Of a DNA stretch of 64,000 nucleotides, positions 28,058 to 35,997 are shown in pieces. The stretch comes from Lachnospiraceae bacterium (GTDB lineage: Bacteria; Bacillota; Clostridia; Lachnospirales; Lachnospiraceae), in the NCBI GenBank assembly GCA_024687205.1, contig JAILES010000041.1, positions 62,001 through 126,000 of the forward strand, read 5' to 3'. The position numbers and the translations under genes are program-made. A model generated the notes under the pieces. The model searched no databases. It was not told the DNA's origin and saw only the letters and a list, made by a program, of their open reading frames with translations. Position 1 is the stretch's first letter. Every line of letters begins with the position of its first letter.

Positions 28058-29419
28058 ATGTTTAAGAATTTCGGAAAAGTATTCAGATTTACATTCAGGA
28101 ACATGTCGGGTACAAAGTCATATCTTACTTTCACGATCATTATGACCCTGATACTGTTCATACTGCCGCCTGCGATAATGGTGCTCGCTACCGTTCTGGG
28201 TGACAAAGACAAAGAACTTGAATCCTGTATGGCCGACACGATATATGTTGCCGACGATCTGGAATTTGAACCTGAGAACTTCAGAACCCTGAAAGCCACA
28301 GCTCCCGAGGGTTACAAGGATATCAAGTATGTGATGTGCGACAGCGTTGATGATGCACTTTCAAAGGTTACCGAGGGAGAGGCTTCATTTGTCCTGCATA
28401 TCACAAAGGAAGAAACTTTTGCACGTGCCGATATCATCATACCCGAGGGCAGTGTTGTGCCGAAGTCCATGGCGGAGAATTACTTCGAGTATATCAGGGA
28501 AGACGGACAGAATATGGTCCTGCTGATCTCCGGCCTCAACCAGCCTACCATCATGGCTCTGACACCCGGCGTTGTTTACAAGACCTTTACACAGTCAGGT
28601 TATGAAAGCGGAGTGAGTGTTGAAGAAAATAAGGAAGCCAACCAGACCATCGTAAGGGATAAGGTAATGGAAGTGCTGGGAATGCTGCTTCCCTATCTTA
28701 CCATAATGCTCCTCTATTTCATGGTCATCAGTTACGGTAACTCCGTATCACAGCTCATGATAATGGAGAAGGAATCCAAGCTGATGGATACGATGCTGAT
28801 CAGCCTTCACCCCGAAGCAATGGTATTCGGTAAGCTCCTTGCCACCATCTGCTCATCTATCCTGCAGATATTCCTCTGGATCGGAGCGGTGATCGGCGGC
28901 TTTGCGGCAGGCATAGGCATAATGAAACAGTTCTTCCCCAGCGAAGATAACACCATGCTGATCTTCCTCGGATTCATAAAGGAACTCGGATTGTTTGAAC
29001 CGGTAAACATCGTACTGGCAGTGATCTTTATAGCATTTTCATTCTCACTGTATATTTCCCTTGCGGCAGTCGGAGGATCGATGGCTTCCAACAGGGAAGA
29101 AGCGGGCAGCATGAATACACTCTTTGTAATGCCCCTTCTTGTATCCTTCCTTGTAGTGCTGAATCTCGGAGGACTTAACGCAGGAGAGATCGCAAAGCCG
29201 ATCATGTATATTCCTTTTACTGCGGCGCTGATCATGCCCGCGAAGCTCTGCCTCGGAGCGGTTCAGCTCAGTGATGCGATCATTTCACTGGTCATAATGA
29301 TAGCGACCACGCTGGCTATCGTAATAGCAGCGGGCCGCGTATACAAGATGATGTCACTTTACAAAGGAAACAAGCCTAAAGTAACTGACGTATTCAAGAT
29401 ACTCTTTTCAAAGAGTTAA
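28058..29419 (+). CDS. ABC-2 type exporter permease (NatB/YhaP-like), second
   Basis: A 453-residue paralogue of the preceding permease with the same plan: an N-terminal helix at about 25-50, an extracytoplasmic domain to about 215, and six C-terminal helices. The coupling motif is IMEKESKLMDTMLISLHPEAM. The ATG directly follows the previous stop (TAA then ATG), showing translational coupling. GGGAGG lies about 8 bases before it inside the previous gene. It ends 3 bases before the convergent GH2 gene with no obvious terminator between them. Confidence 0.88.
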   Translation: MFKNFGKVFRFTFRNMSGTKSYLTFTIIMTLILFILPPAIMVLATVLGDKDKELESCMADTIYVADDLEFEPENFRTLKATAPEGYKDIKYVMCDSVDDALSKVTEGEASFVLHITKEETFARADIIIPEGSVVPKSMAENYFEYIREDGQNMVLLISGLNQPTIMALTPGVVYKTFTQSGYESGVSVEENKEANQTIVRDKVMEVLGMLLPYLTIMLLYFMVISYGNSVSQLMIMEKESKLMDTMLISLHPEAMVFGKLLATICSSILQIFLWIGAVIGGFAAGIGIMKQFFPSEDNTMLIFLGFIKELGLFEPVNIVLAVIFIAFSFSLYISLAAVGGSMASNREEAGSMNTLFVMPLLVSFLVVLNLGGLNAGEIAKPIMYIPFTAALIMPAKLCLGAVQLSDAIISLVIMIATTLAIVIAAGRVYKMMSLYKGNKPKVTDVFKILFSKS

Positions 29420-29422
29420 GCA

Positions 29423-31876
29423 TTAAAGAACTTCAAAATTTATAGTGCAGCTGCATTCTTCAAGGTAAGCATACTCCTCAGGGAGACTGATCTTCAGGGA
29501 TGCAGCTCCTTTTTTGCCCGTGGTCCTGATATAGCAGCCGCCCATGCCGCCTGCGATCTGTACATACTTAGGACCGGCTGTTTCTATCGGGCCCGAGAGT
29601 TCTGCCGTAAGCGGAGTATTGAAGAAGGGCTGGACGTTGCCGTATTCGTCACATACCTGTACACGTACGGCGGCCACATCATAAGTATCGCCTTCCGTAA
29701 GTTCGGTATGGTCACATTTCAGCTTAAGAGTAAGCCTGGCTGTCGTAGTCTTGGTAACAGTCTTAACTATCTCGCCGTCTTTTATGGCTTCAAATCTGTA
29801 AGTCGTAGCCTTGTCACCCCAGTTGCCCACATACTTGCCGTAAAGCGCGTAGGCCTGTTCAAAGCTCATGTGATATACGGTCATGGCCTGGGTAAGTGCG
29901 AGCTTGATATCAAGAGGCATGTTGTTCATACCGTAGCGGGCGATGTGATTGAGAGCCTTCTTTACGATGGAAGCCTGGCGGTCGGTGAATTCCTCGTCCT
30001 TAAGTGCATCGCCCACATAATCGTCGATCAGTATCGGAGCGTGGCGCAGATGTTTGTATTCGGAGTCCTCGGTCGTATATTCTTTGATGAGCACGTCGTT
30101 CTTGTACATGCGTACGGAATCGGCGTTTGTAAAGATATAAACGTTGCCGCGGTTTCCACCGGGATGTTCACCTATATCCATGGATGATGATATCTCAAGG
30201 ACCGGTGTGCGGTTCTGCTGGCTTGCATATACATAGGCGGCAAGCTTGGGATTGCGGAACATATCAAGTACGCCGTGATAGCAGATGCGGTCGCCGCTTC
30301 CGAAATCTTTGTGTGTGTTGTAATCAAACATGCACCAGCCAAAGGAACCTGCGATATCTTTATTGCTGCCGACCGCTTCCAACACGTTGGCGTGTCTCAG
30401 CGCATGCTCCAGCCGGTGCTCCTCGCAGTCAAAAGCCTTGGTCGGGAACATATGGCCGTTATACTCGCTTATCAGATAGGGCTTTGAGGTGTCGGAAGTG
30501 ACGGCATTCTTGGGCTTGCAGCCGGGATTATTTCCTTCATGTGAGAAGTCGTTGAAAGTATATACATCTTCAAGCAGGCTGCTCTTTTCGATGTAGCGTA
30601 CACCTCCGGTAGGTCTGCTCTCATCAAGCTTATGCGCCAGCTCATTTGTTTTTGTATAGAGCTCGTCGTCATCAACGGATTCATTGATGCGTACGCCCCA
30701 GAGTATGATGGAGCAGTGGTTCTTATACTGTTTGATCATTTCTTCCACATTGACCAGAACCTGCTCCTTCCATTCATCGTCCCCAAGATACTGCCAGCCC
30801 GGTATCTCGGTGAAAACCAGCAGGCCCAGCTCATCGCAGCGGTCAAGGAAATACTGCGACTGGGGATAATGTGAAGTACGTACGGCATTGCAGCCCAGCT
30901 CCAGCTTGAGTATATCGGCATCAAGTTTCTGCATGGAAGCGGGCATTGCATAGCCGTTGTAAGCATAACTCTGATGCCGGTTGAGACCGCGGAGCTTAAA
31001 CTTACGTCCGTTCAGATAATAACCGTCTTCCCTGAATTCCGAACGCCTGAAGCCGAAAGAGCAGAAGTAGCTGTCCAGGACTTCATTGTCTTTAATGAGT
31101 TCAATATAAAGATCGTAAAGGAAAGGAGAGCAGGGATCCCAGAGACGGGCGCCTTTCATTTCTATGCTGCTGAGTTCCGAAAAATCAAAGACCGTATCGG
31201 AGACGGCGCGGCCGCTCTTATGCTCACCGATCACGGTGCGCAGCTTAAGACCTTCCAACCCGCCTTCGGACAGGAGTTTGCCGTTCTTTTCATCGAGGGT
31301 TATATCAAGACCGAGAGTGGTATCGAAACGGAAATCTTTGATCTCCTCACCGATAACGATCTCTTCAGGTATCGAGGGCTCAACATATACTTCGCTCATA
31401 CGTATGTCGGCCGTCACCTTCACATATACTTCGCGGTATATGCCTCCATAAGTCATGTAATCTATGACGTTTCCGAAAGGAGGTATATTCTGGTCTTCAC
31501 GGCTGTTGACTTTCAAAGCGAGCACATTATCTTCGCCGGGCTTGAGATGATCAGTGAGTTCCGCTTCAAAGGCGGTATAGCCGCTGTTATGATGTGCGAT
31601 CTCCGCACCGTTAAGATAAACCGTAGCGCTGTGTCCCACAGCCCCAAAGCAGATAAAGACTCTCTTACCTTTCCAATCTGCCGGTGCATGAATGACACGA
31701 CGGTAACCGCAGATCATCTGATAGATCTTATCGTCAAAATAATGATAGGGTGTTTCCTTCACATTGTGCGGGATGCGCACATCCTGAAGGCTTACGCTGC
31801 AGTCTTCTTTTAATAATTCTTCGCTAAACTCTTCGGTGAACTGCCAGTCATTGTTAAGCATTATAATATCAGACAT
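29423..31876 (-). CDS. Glycoside hydrolase family 2 (beta-galactosidase / beta-glucuronidase type)
   Basis: An 817-residue cytoplasmic enzyme, no signal peptide. Order: sugar-binding jelly roll (residues about 40-170, GKRVFICFGAVGHSATVYLN), Ig-like domain (about 170-290), TIM barrel from LRGLNRHQSY (about 300-590), and a C-terminal extra Ig-like region. The catalytic acid/base is Glu399 in LWGVRINES and the nucleophile is Glu471 in YLISEYNGH. The barrel block NAVRTSHYPQSQYFLDRCDE is the GH2 signature. Sequence alone does not tell galactosidase from glucuronidase; the absence of the glucuronidase N-x-K motif near the nucleophile favours a galactosidase-like role. A TATAAT (31936-31931, minus strand) lies upstream. 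The gene is monocistronic and borders the structured repeat. Confidence 0.92.
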   Translation of the reverse strand: MSDIIMLNNDWQFTEEFSEELLKEDCSVSLQDVRIPHNVKETPYHYFDDKIYQMICGYRRVIHAPADWKGKRVFICFGAVGHSATVYLNGAEIAHHNSGYTAFEAELTDHLKPGEDNVLALKVNSREDQNIPPFGNVIDYMTYGGIYREVYVKVTADIRMSEVYVEPSIPEEIVIGEEIKDFRFDTTLGLDITLDEKNGKLLSEGGLEGLKLRTVIGEHKSGRAVSDTVFDFSELSSIEMKGARLWDPCSPFLYDLYIELIKDNEVLDSYFCSFGFRRSEFREDGYYLNGRKFKLRGLNRHQSYAYNGYAMPASMQKLDADILKLELGCNAVRTSHYPQSQYFLDRCDELGLLVFTEIPGWQYLGDDEWKEQVLVNVEEMIKQYKNHCSIILWGVRINESVDDDELYTKTNELAHKLDESRPTGGVRYIEKSSLLEDVYTFNDFSHEGNNPGCKPKNAVTSDTSKPYLISEYNGHMFPTKAFDCEEHRLEHALRHANVLEAVGSNKDIAGSFGWCMFDYNTHKDFGSGDRICYHGVLDMFRNPKLAAYVYASQQNRTPVLEISSSMDIGEHPGGNRGNVYIFTNADSVRMYKNDVLIKEYTTEDSEYKHLRHAPILIDDYVGDALKDEEFTDRQASIVKKALNHIARYGMNNMPLDIKLALTQAMTVYHMSFEQAYALYGKYVGNWGDKATTYRFEAIKDGEIVKTVTKTTTARLTLKLKCDHTELTEGDTYDVAAVRVQVCDEYGNVQPFFNTPLTAELSGPIETAGPKYVQIAGGMGGCYIRTTGKKGAASLKISLPEEYAYLEECSCTINFEVL

Positions 31877-31960
31877 CCGTATAACCCTCCTGACGGTATT
31901 TGAGCGGAGACGGATATGCCTCCAAGGACGATTATACTATATCCTTTTGAGAATTACCAT

Positions 31961-32446
31961 AAGCCGGGGGCCCCGTGGCTTTATTCGGTTTCATAATCGC
32001 GAGTGCAGATAGTCTTCAAATTCTTCGGCTGGTCGTTCCGCACTAGAATTCGAACTTCGCAGCAGAACACTCCCGGCGCTCGCAACTCGCTTCGCTCAAA
32101 CAAGGTTCGCTTGGGAGTTGCTGCTCGTTCTCATTAAGTGCTGCACTAAGGCCTTGAATATGAAGCTCTTCTGCACTCGCTTATTACAATTATGAGAAGC
32201 CACGGGGATCGCCCCGGTATTATTAGTATCAACAAAGTGCAGACATAGAATCAAGGCCCTGCGACTGAGGGCGGCACTTAGCAAAAACGAGCAGCATATC
32301 CCGGACGCAGCAACTTCCGGGAGGGAACGTTGCGAGTCCGGGGATAGTTCTGCTGCGAAGTTTGAGCTTAGTGAACGCCCGGCTTAGCAAGGGCCTGATC
32401 CTGTGTCTGCACTTTGTGATTATAAGCTGCAGGGCGATTCCCGCGG
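31961..32446. repeat. Structured composite repeat, copy A (two opposed palindromic units)
   Basis: A 486 bp non-coding block between the GH2 gene and the HTH gene. It begins with a hairpin (AAGCC.GGGGG/CCCC.GGCTT, 31961-31982). Unit A1 follows (31999-32180) with perfect 11-bp terminal inverted repeats GCGAGTGCAGA. Next come a second hairpin (32197-32217) and unit A2 (32233-32416) with perfect 13-bp terminal repeats CAAAGTGCAGACA. It closes with GGCGATTCCCGCGG (32433-32446), complementary to the second hairpin. A1 and A2 are diverged copies in opposite orientation. Both carry AACTTCGCAGCA, then GAAC, a variable palindromic core, then TGCTGCTCGTT. A2 is nearly identical to B2 of the copy at 35.3-35.8 kb. 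No protein is credible here. See findings. Confidence 0.85.
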
Positions 32447-32473
32447 TTAGTATACTGTGAAAAAAGGGGGGCG

Positions 32474-33109
32474 TTATCCCACAAGGTCTTCCATGCGACA
32501 GTTAAGAGCGCGGGCCAGGCGGAAGAGGGTGGTACCGCCGGTCTTGGTGATGTCACGCTGTCCCTGTTCGAAGAGCTGTATCTGTCTTAAGGCGACTCCG
32601 GATTTTTTTGAGAGCATGCTTTGCGAAAGACCGCTGTATGTTCTCAGGCGCTTCAGCATTGATTCTTCATCGCTGCTGTTCATCTTCTCTTCCATGATGC
32701 GCACAAACAGCGAAATATCCGCTTCATGAAGGGGAGCATACATATCACATATGTCTGCAATAGGAACTGCACGGTTTATTTCCCGGTATGTGCGGCAGCT
32801 TTCCCACTGGTAATATGAGAGCGACCAGCCTGTCCAGTATTCCCGGGATTTGTCAGTGTACATGATATCCTCTTTATCGATCACCCTGTCAGTACAGTGT
32901 GCGATCACTTCCCGTGCAATCTCGCATCCGTTCTTTCCGGCTATGTATGTGGGATTGCCCGATTCAAACTGTACGGCCATTCCGCTTACAAGAAACATCC
33001 TGTGATAAGCTGAAATATCGTAAGACAGCGTGTTTACCGCGTAATCATACATGTCACCCATGACTCTCTGACAGCAGGGAAGATACAGTTCATCATATAA
33101 GTGCATCAT
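32474..33109 (-). CDS. HTH (XRE-type) protein, likely antitoxin/regulator partner of the DUF3990 toxin
   Basis: A 211-residue protein. The C-terminal 62 residues are a helix-turn-helix: LRTYSGLSQSMLSKKSGVAL then IQLFEQGQRD and TLFRLARALNCRMEDLVG. I do not recognise the N-terminal 145 residues (starting MHLYDELYLPCCQRVMGDMY) as a named domain. The start codon lies inside the 3' end of the toxin-like gene upstream (17-base overlap), so they are co-translated with the toxin first and antitoxin second. A perfect 16-bp palindrome sits in the operon promoter spacer, which suits autoregulation by this HTH. The antitoxin role is inferred from position and domain pairing, not shown. Confidence 0.7.
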   Translation of the reverse strand: MMHLYDELYLPCCQRVMGDMYDYAVNTLSYDISAYHRMFLVSGMAVQFESGNPTYIAGKNGCEIAREVIAHCTDRVIDKEDIMYTDKSREYWTGWSLSYYQWESCRTYREINRAVPIADICDMYAPLHEADISLFVRIMEEKMNSSDEESMLKRLRTYSGLSQSMLSKKSGVALRQIQLFEQGQRDITKTGGTTLFRLARALNCRMEDLVG

Positions 33110-33758
33110 CTATATTCACCCCCCTTAAGATATCTATGATGTAAACATCATTGAGCCTGTTTTCTTTTGAACGTTCTGCTGCATAGTCACGTCTTGCCTT
33201 CAGATCCCTGTCATATTTTTTCGGATAATAAACCGATGCTTCTGCTATCTCACTTGATACATAGCTGATATGTTTAAAAGCTTTCTTACTCTTTAATACT
33301 ATCTGCTCACCAAGCTTACCAAGCCTCATGGCAGTTGAAAGCTTTTGCAGTGATATTGTTCCCATGATGAAATCCTGCGCAAAAGAAAAATAAGAATCAT
33401 CGGCCCGATAGCCTTTTATTATATCAAAGCCCGAAATATCGATAAGATAGTTTGCCTGCAGAAAATCCTTTGCGTCTTCCGCAATGCTTTTTTTCTGCCA
33501 GTAGCCCCTGTAACAGCTCAGCAGTGCAAGCCAGTTCAAAATATTATAGTTCCCGTCATTAAGGTCACATAGCTTAAGGCCTTTGATATCGAACTCATAC
33601 TTATTGATAAAGCCATCCGTTTTACGTTTGCAGGCCCATTCTCCGGCGACTTCAGCGTTTTCCGTGCAATAAAAGCCTCTTCCGTAATCGTTGGCCGCAG
33701 TTCCCAGACCGTATTCCGGCTTATATATGATCTTCTCTGATCCGTGAAAAAGTATCAT
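33093..33758 (-). CDS. DUF3990 protein, putative ADP-ribosyltransferase-fold toxin
   Basis: A 221-residue protein matching DUF3990. The N-terminal ILFHGSEKIIYKPEYG and DYGRGFYCTENAEVAGEWAC reproduce the family's H-G-(S/T) and D-(F/Y)-G-x-G-F-Y-x-T motifs, which are thought to correspond to the NAD-binding region of ADP-ribosyltransferases. DUF3990 genes are commonly found next to small HTH or DUF3791 genes in Clostridia and are predicted toxin-antitoxin members; that is general knowledge, not tested here. It is the first gene of a two-gene operon with a strong palindrome-containing promoter at 33800-33828. The module is flanked by two copies of a structured repeat. Confidence 0.75.
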   Translation of the reverse strand: MILFHGSEKIIYKPEYGLGTAANDYGRGFYCTENAEVAGEWACKRKTDGFINKYEFDIKGLKLCDLNDGNYNILNWLALLSCYRGYWQKKSIAEDAKDFLQANYLIDISGFDIIKGYRADDSYFSFAQDFIMGTISLQKLSTAMRLGKLGEQIVLKSKKAFKHISYVSSEIAEASVYYPKKYDRDLKARRDYAAERSKENRLNDVYIIDILRGVNIDDALI

Positions 33759-33799
33759 TGAAACCTCCTCAACATCACACGATAAAATGATCCATAATC

Positions 33800-33828
33800 A
33801 TTGTATCGCTGTAGCGATATAACGTCAA
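33800..33828 (-). promoter_or_regulatory. Toxin-antitoxin promoter with palindromic operator
   Basis: Minus strand TTGACG (33828-33823), 17-base spacer, TACAAT (33805-33800). The spacer holds the perfect inverted repeat TATCGCTGTAGCGATA (33804-33819), touching the -10. A bound regulator would block RNA polymerase, as expected for autoregulated toxin-antitoxin operons. Confidence 0.75.
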
Positions 33829-33890
33829 GCTGCCGGTAAGTGACAGAGTTAAATATGCATACGCAGCGGATGGCATCTGTTTGTGTGGTA

Positions 33891-33919
33891 TTGCAAAATA
33901 GGCCCTGTTATGTTAATTT
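33891..33919 (+). promoter_or_regulatory. Promoter of the solute-binding lipoprotein gene
   Basis: TTGCAA (33891-33896), 17-base spacer, TAATTT (33914-33919) preceded by TGT; AGGGATGGA and ATG 33961 follow. Confidence 0.5.
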
Positions 33920-33960
33920 ATATGTTTGTGTAAAAGATTATTCAGGGATGGAATATTGTA

Positions 33961-35304
33961 ATGAAGAAAAAGCTTATTAATATGCTTAGCCTTGTATCTC
34001 TCCTGTGCATGAGTGCCTGTGGTACACAGCAGAGTACGGTACCTGCAGCAGAGGATACTCAGCAGACAGAGTCGGAGAGTTCCGGTATCGATAAGTCGAT
34101 ACCCGCGGCAGATGTAAAGGAAGCACCGCAGACGGAACTTGACAGACTTATCGCGGATACAAAGGATAAGGTTACACTCAGCGTATGGGTGCCGGATGAG
34201 GAGATGGATATCACCGATTCGCTGATACAGACATTTCAGGCAGAGTACAGCGATGTGGAGTTTGATATCACACTTGAAGCAAAAGCGGAGGATGATATCT
34301 ACGACAGCGTAAGCGGAGATAAGGCTCAGGTTGCGGATGTATTTGAATTTACGGACACACTGCTTCCCGGATATGCTGAAGCAGGACTTCTTGCTGAAGC
34401 AGATTCTTCTTATATCTACAACATCAGTGAAACGGATACAGCGGGAGCAATAAAGTCGGCAGAGTATGACAGCAAGCTTCTTGCATATCCCGTATCGGTA
34501 TATAACGGCTGCTTCCTTTATTATGATGATGCGGTACTCAGTGAAAGCGATGTGAGCAGTCTTGAAAAGCTGAGCGAAAAAGTGAAAGCTTCAGGCAAAA
34601 AGATCGCCTTTGAGATCAGCAATGCCTGGTATCTTTACAGCTTTTTCGGAGCCGAAGGATCGGGGCTCAAAGTAAGCATAAGCAGTGACGGTGTGAGCAA
34701 TGAGTGTAACTGGAATGAAAAAGTCGGTGAAGATATTGCAAACCTGATCATCGAGAATATAAAGAACGGTACCCTTGAGGCAGTTGACAGCAACATGGAA
34801 GCGGTAGAGGGATTTGAAAAAGGGAAGTATGCCGCAATGGTGAGCGGTCCCTGGTCTGCCGAAGACATCAAGGGAAGCGTCAGCGGAAACCTGGCAGCTG
34901 CAAAGCTTCCCACTATCAGAATATCCGAAAGAGATCTGCAGCTCTCATCCTTCGCGGGATTCAGACTGCTGGGAGTAAATTCAGCCGGAAAGAACCCTGA
35001 ATGGGCCAAAGTCCTTGCAGAATATCTTTCATCAAAAGATGCCCAGCTGAAAAGATACGGCGTGAACGGATACTGCCCGGCCTGCCTTCTCAGTGAAGCC
35101 GACACCATTCTGTCAGACGACGCGCCTGCCAGGGCACTCAACGAACAGTCGGATCATTCCGTTCCCTTACGTGTCGGCATCAACTACTATGCACCTGCAT
35201 CCATGCTTGGAGAGGCGCTCTCTGACGGCAATGCTGCCGGCAGATCCGTCAAGGAACTGCTCCGCCAGGCAGTCGAAGGCATCACCTCCGAAGTAATGGA
35301 ATAA
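33961..35304 (+). CDS. Extracellular solute-binding lipoprotein (MalE-like), orphan
   Basis: A 447-residue lipoprotein. The N-terminus MKKKLINMLSLVSLLCMSAC ends in a lipobox with the modified Cys near residue 20. An acidic Ser/Thr-rich linker follows, then the binding fold from VTLSVWVPDEEMDITDSLI, with VADVFEFTDTLLPGYAEAG and YAAMVSGPWSAEDIKGS typical of family 1 (maltose/maltodextrin-type) binding proteins. It would capture a sugar or oligosaccharide outside the membrane. No ABC permease or ATPase of the sugar-uptake type is adjacent, so it must share a transporter encoded elsewhere or serve as a sensor. It lies inside the repeat-flanked island and ends at a strong terminator. Confidence 0.88.
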   Translation: MKKKLINMLSLVSLLCMSACGTQQSTVPAAEDTQQTESESSGIDKSIPAADVKEAPQTELDRLIADTKDKVTLSVWVPDEEMDITDSLIQTFQAEYSDVEFDITLEAKAEDDIYDSVSGDKAQVADVFEFTDTLLPGYAEAGLLAEADSSYIYNISETDTAGAIKSAEYDSKLLAYPVSVYNGCFLYYDDAVLSESDVSSLEKLSEKVKASGKKIAFEISNAWYLYSFFGAEGSGLKVSISSDGVSNECNWNEKVGEDIANLIIENIKNGTLEAVDSNMEAVEGFEKGKYAAMVSGPWSAEDIKGSVSGNLAAAKLPTIRISERDLQLSSFAGFRLLGVNSAGKNPEWAKVLAEYLSSKDAQLKRYGVNGYCPACLLSEADTILSDDAPARALNEQSDHSVPLRVGINYYAPASMLGEALSDGNAAGRSVKELLRQAVEGITSEVME

Positions 35305-35329
35305 ACATCTGCTCTACAGTAGTCTATAT

Positions 35330-35361
35330 AAAAGCCACGGCTCGCCCCGTGGCTTTTCTGC
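35330..35361 (+). terminator. Terminator of the solute-binding protein gene (first hairpin of repeat copy B)
   Basis: Perfect 11-bp stem AAAAGCCACGG (35330-35340) and CCGTGGCTTTT (35347-35357) with loop CTCGCC, ending in a T-run. The same hairpin motif recurs inside the neighbouring repeat. Confidence 0.75.
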
Positions 35362-35374
35362 TGTATGGTAATCC

Positions 35375-35826
35375 GCGTGTGCAGACAGACTTCAAATTCT
35401 GCGGCTTAATCGTTCCGCACTAAAATTCGAACTTCGCAGCAAAACGATCCGCGACTCGAAACCGTCTTCGCTTCGCGAAGAGTTTCTCGTACGCGGATCT
35501 GCTGCTCGTTCTCATTAAGTGCTGCACTAAGGCCGCGAATTTGAAGCTCTCTTGCACCCGCTGTATTACGATTAGGTTAAGCCACGGGAGCGCCCCGTAG
35601 CTTGGATTCACAAAGCGCAGACGTAAGATCAAGGCCCTGCGACTGAGGGCGGCACTTAGCAAAAACGAGCAGCATATCCCGGACGCAGCAACTTCTTGAA
35701 GAGAACGTTGCGAGTCCGGGGATAGTTCTGCTGCGAAGTTTGAGCTTAGTGAACGCCCGGTTTAGCAAGGGCCTGATCTTAGGTATGCGCTTTAGAATCA
35801 AATAATCGTAGAAAGGCGCTCCCGTG
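35375..35826. repeat. Structured composite repeat, copy B (two opposed palindromic units)
   Basis: The second copy of the element at 31.96-32.45 kb, in the same order and orientation. Unit B1 (35375-35561) has imperfect terminal repeats GCGTGTGCAGA/GCGGGTGCAAG. A hairpin with arms AAGCCACGGG and CCCCGTAGCTT follows (35579-35603). Unit B2 (35611-35794) has terminal repeats built on AAAGCGCA, and the block closes with GGCGCTCCCGTG (35815-35826), complementary to the middle hairpin. B1 keeps the shoulders of A1 but has a wholly different core (GATCCGCG pairing with CGCGGATC, CTTCGC with GCGAAG). The space from 35305 to 35997 holds no credible gene apart from this element and the promoter region that follows. 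Confidence 0.85.
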
Positions 35827-35862
35827 ATGACGAAAAGTGTAAGGAAATATTAGGTGCGTTAG

Positions 35863-35936
35863 CTTACAATTTTGTAAGATTGAAGGATAAAGTGTAAGAA
35901 AAAACAATGGAAAGAATTGTGGGGCGGCGCTATAGT
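35863..35936 (+). promoter_or_regulatory. Operator and promoter of the first Bce-like module
   Basis: Perfect inverted repeat CTTACAA-TT-TTGTAAG (35863-35878) with further GTGTAAG copies at 35837-35843 and 35892-35898. TGGAAA (35908-35913), 17-base spacer, TATAGT (35931-35936) form a plausible promoter. The repeats are a reasonable binding site for the module's own response regulator (38801-39508). Confidence 0.5.
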
Positions 35937-35997
35937 GTATAAAGTAAGAAAAAGATCCGGTTGTAGCTGAGGGATCAAAAGTGAAAGGATAAATGAG

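Noticed and set aside
32096..32284. Open frame on the minus strand, with a near-identical one at 35420-35662 (both start MLSAALSRRAL)
   Set aside because: The similarity comes only from the repeated palindromic units. Frames run across hairpins and terminal repeats, diverge after the shared part, and have no ribosome binding site.
31961..32446. IscB-type omega RNA (HEARO) or group II intron
   Set aside because: No IscB/TnpB or reverse transcriptase gene is nearby, and the expected conserved catalytic or guide features were not seen.
31961..35826. Composite transposon or integron
   Set aside because: There is no transposase or integrase, and no target-site duplication could be identified at the outer ends; the flanking repeats look like foldback elements rather than insertion sequences.
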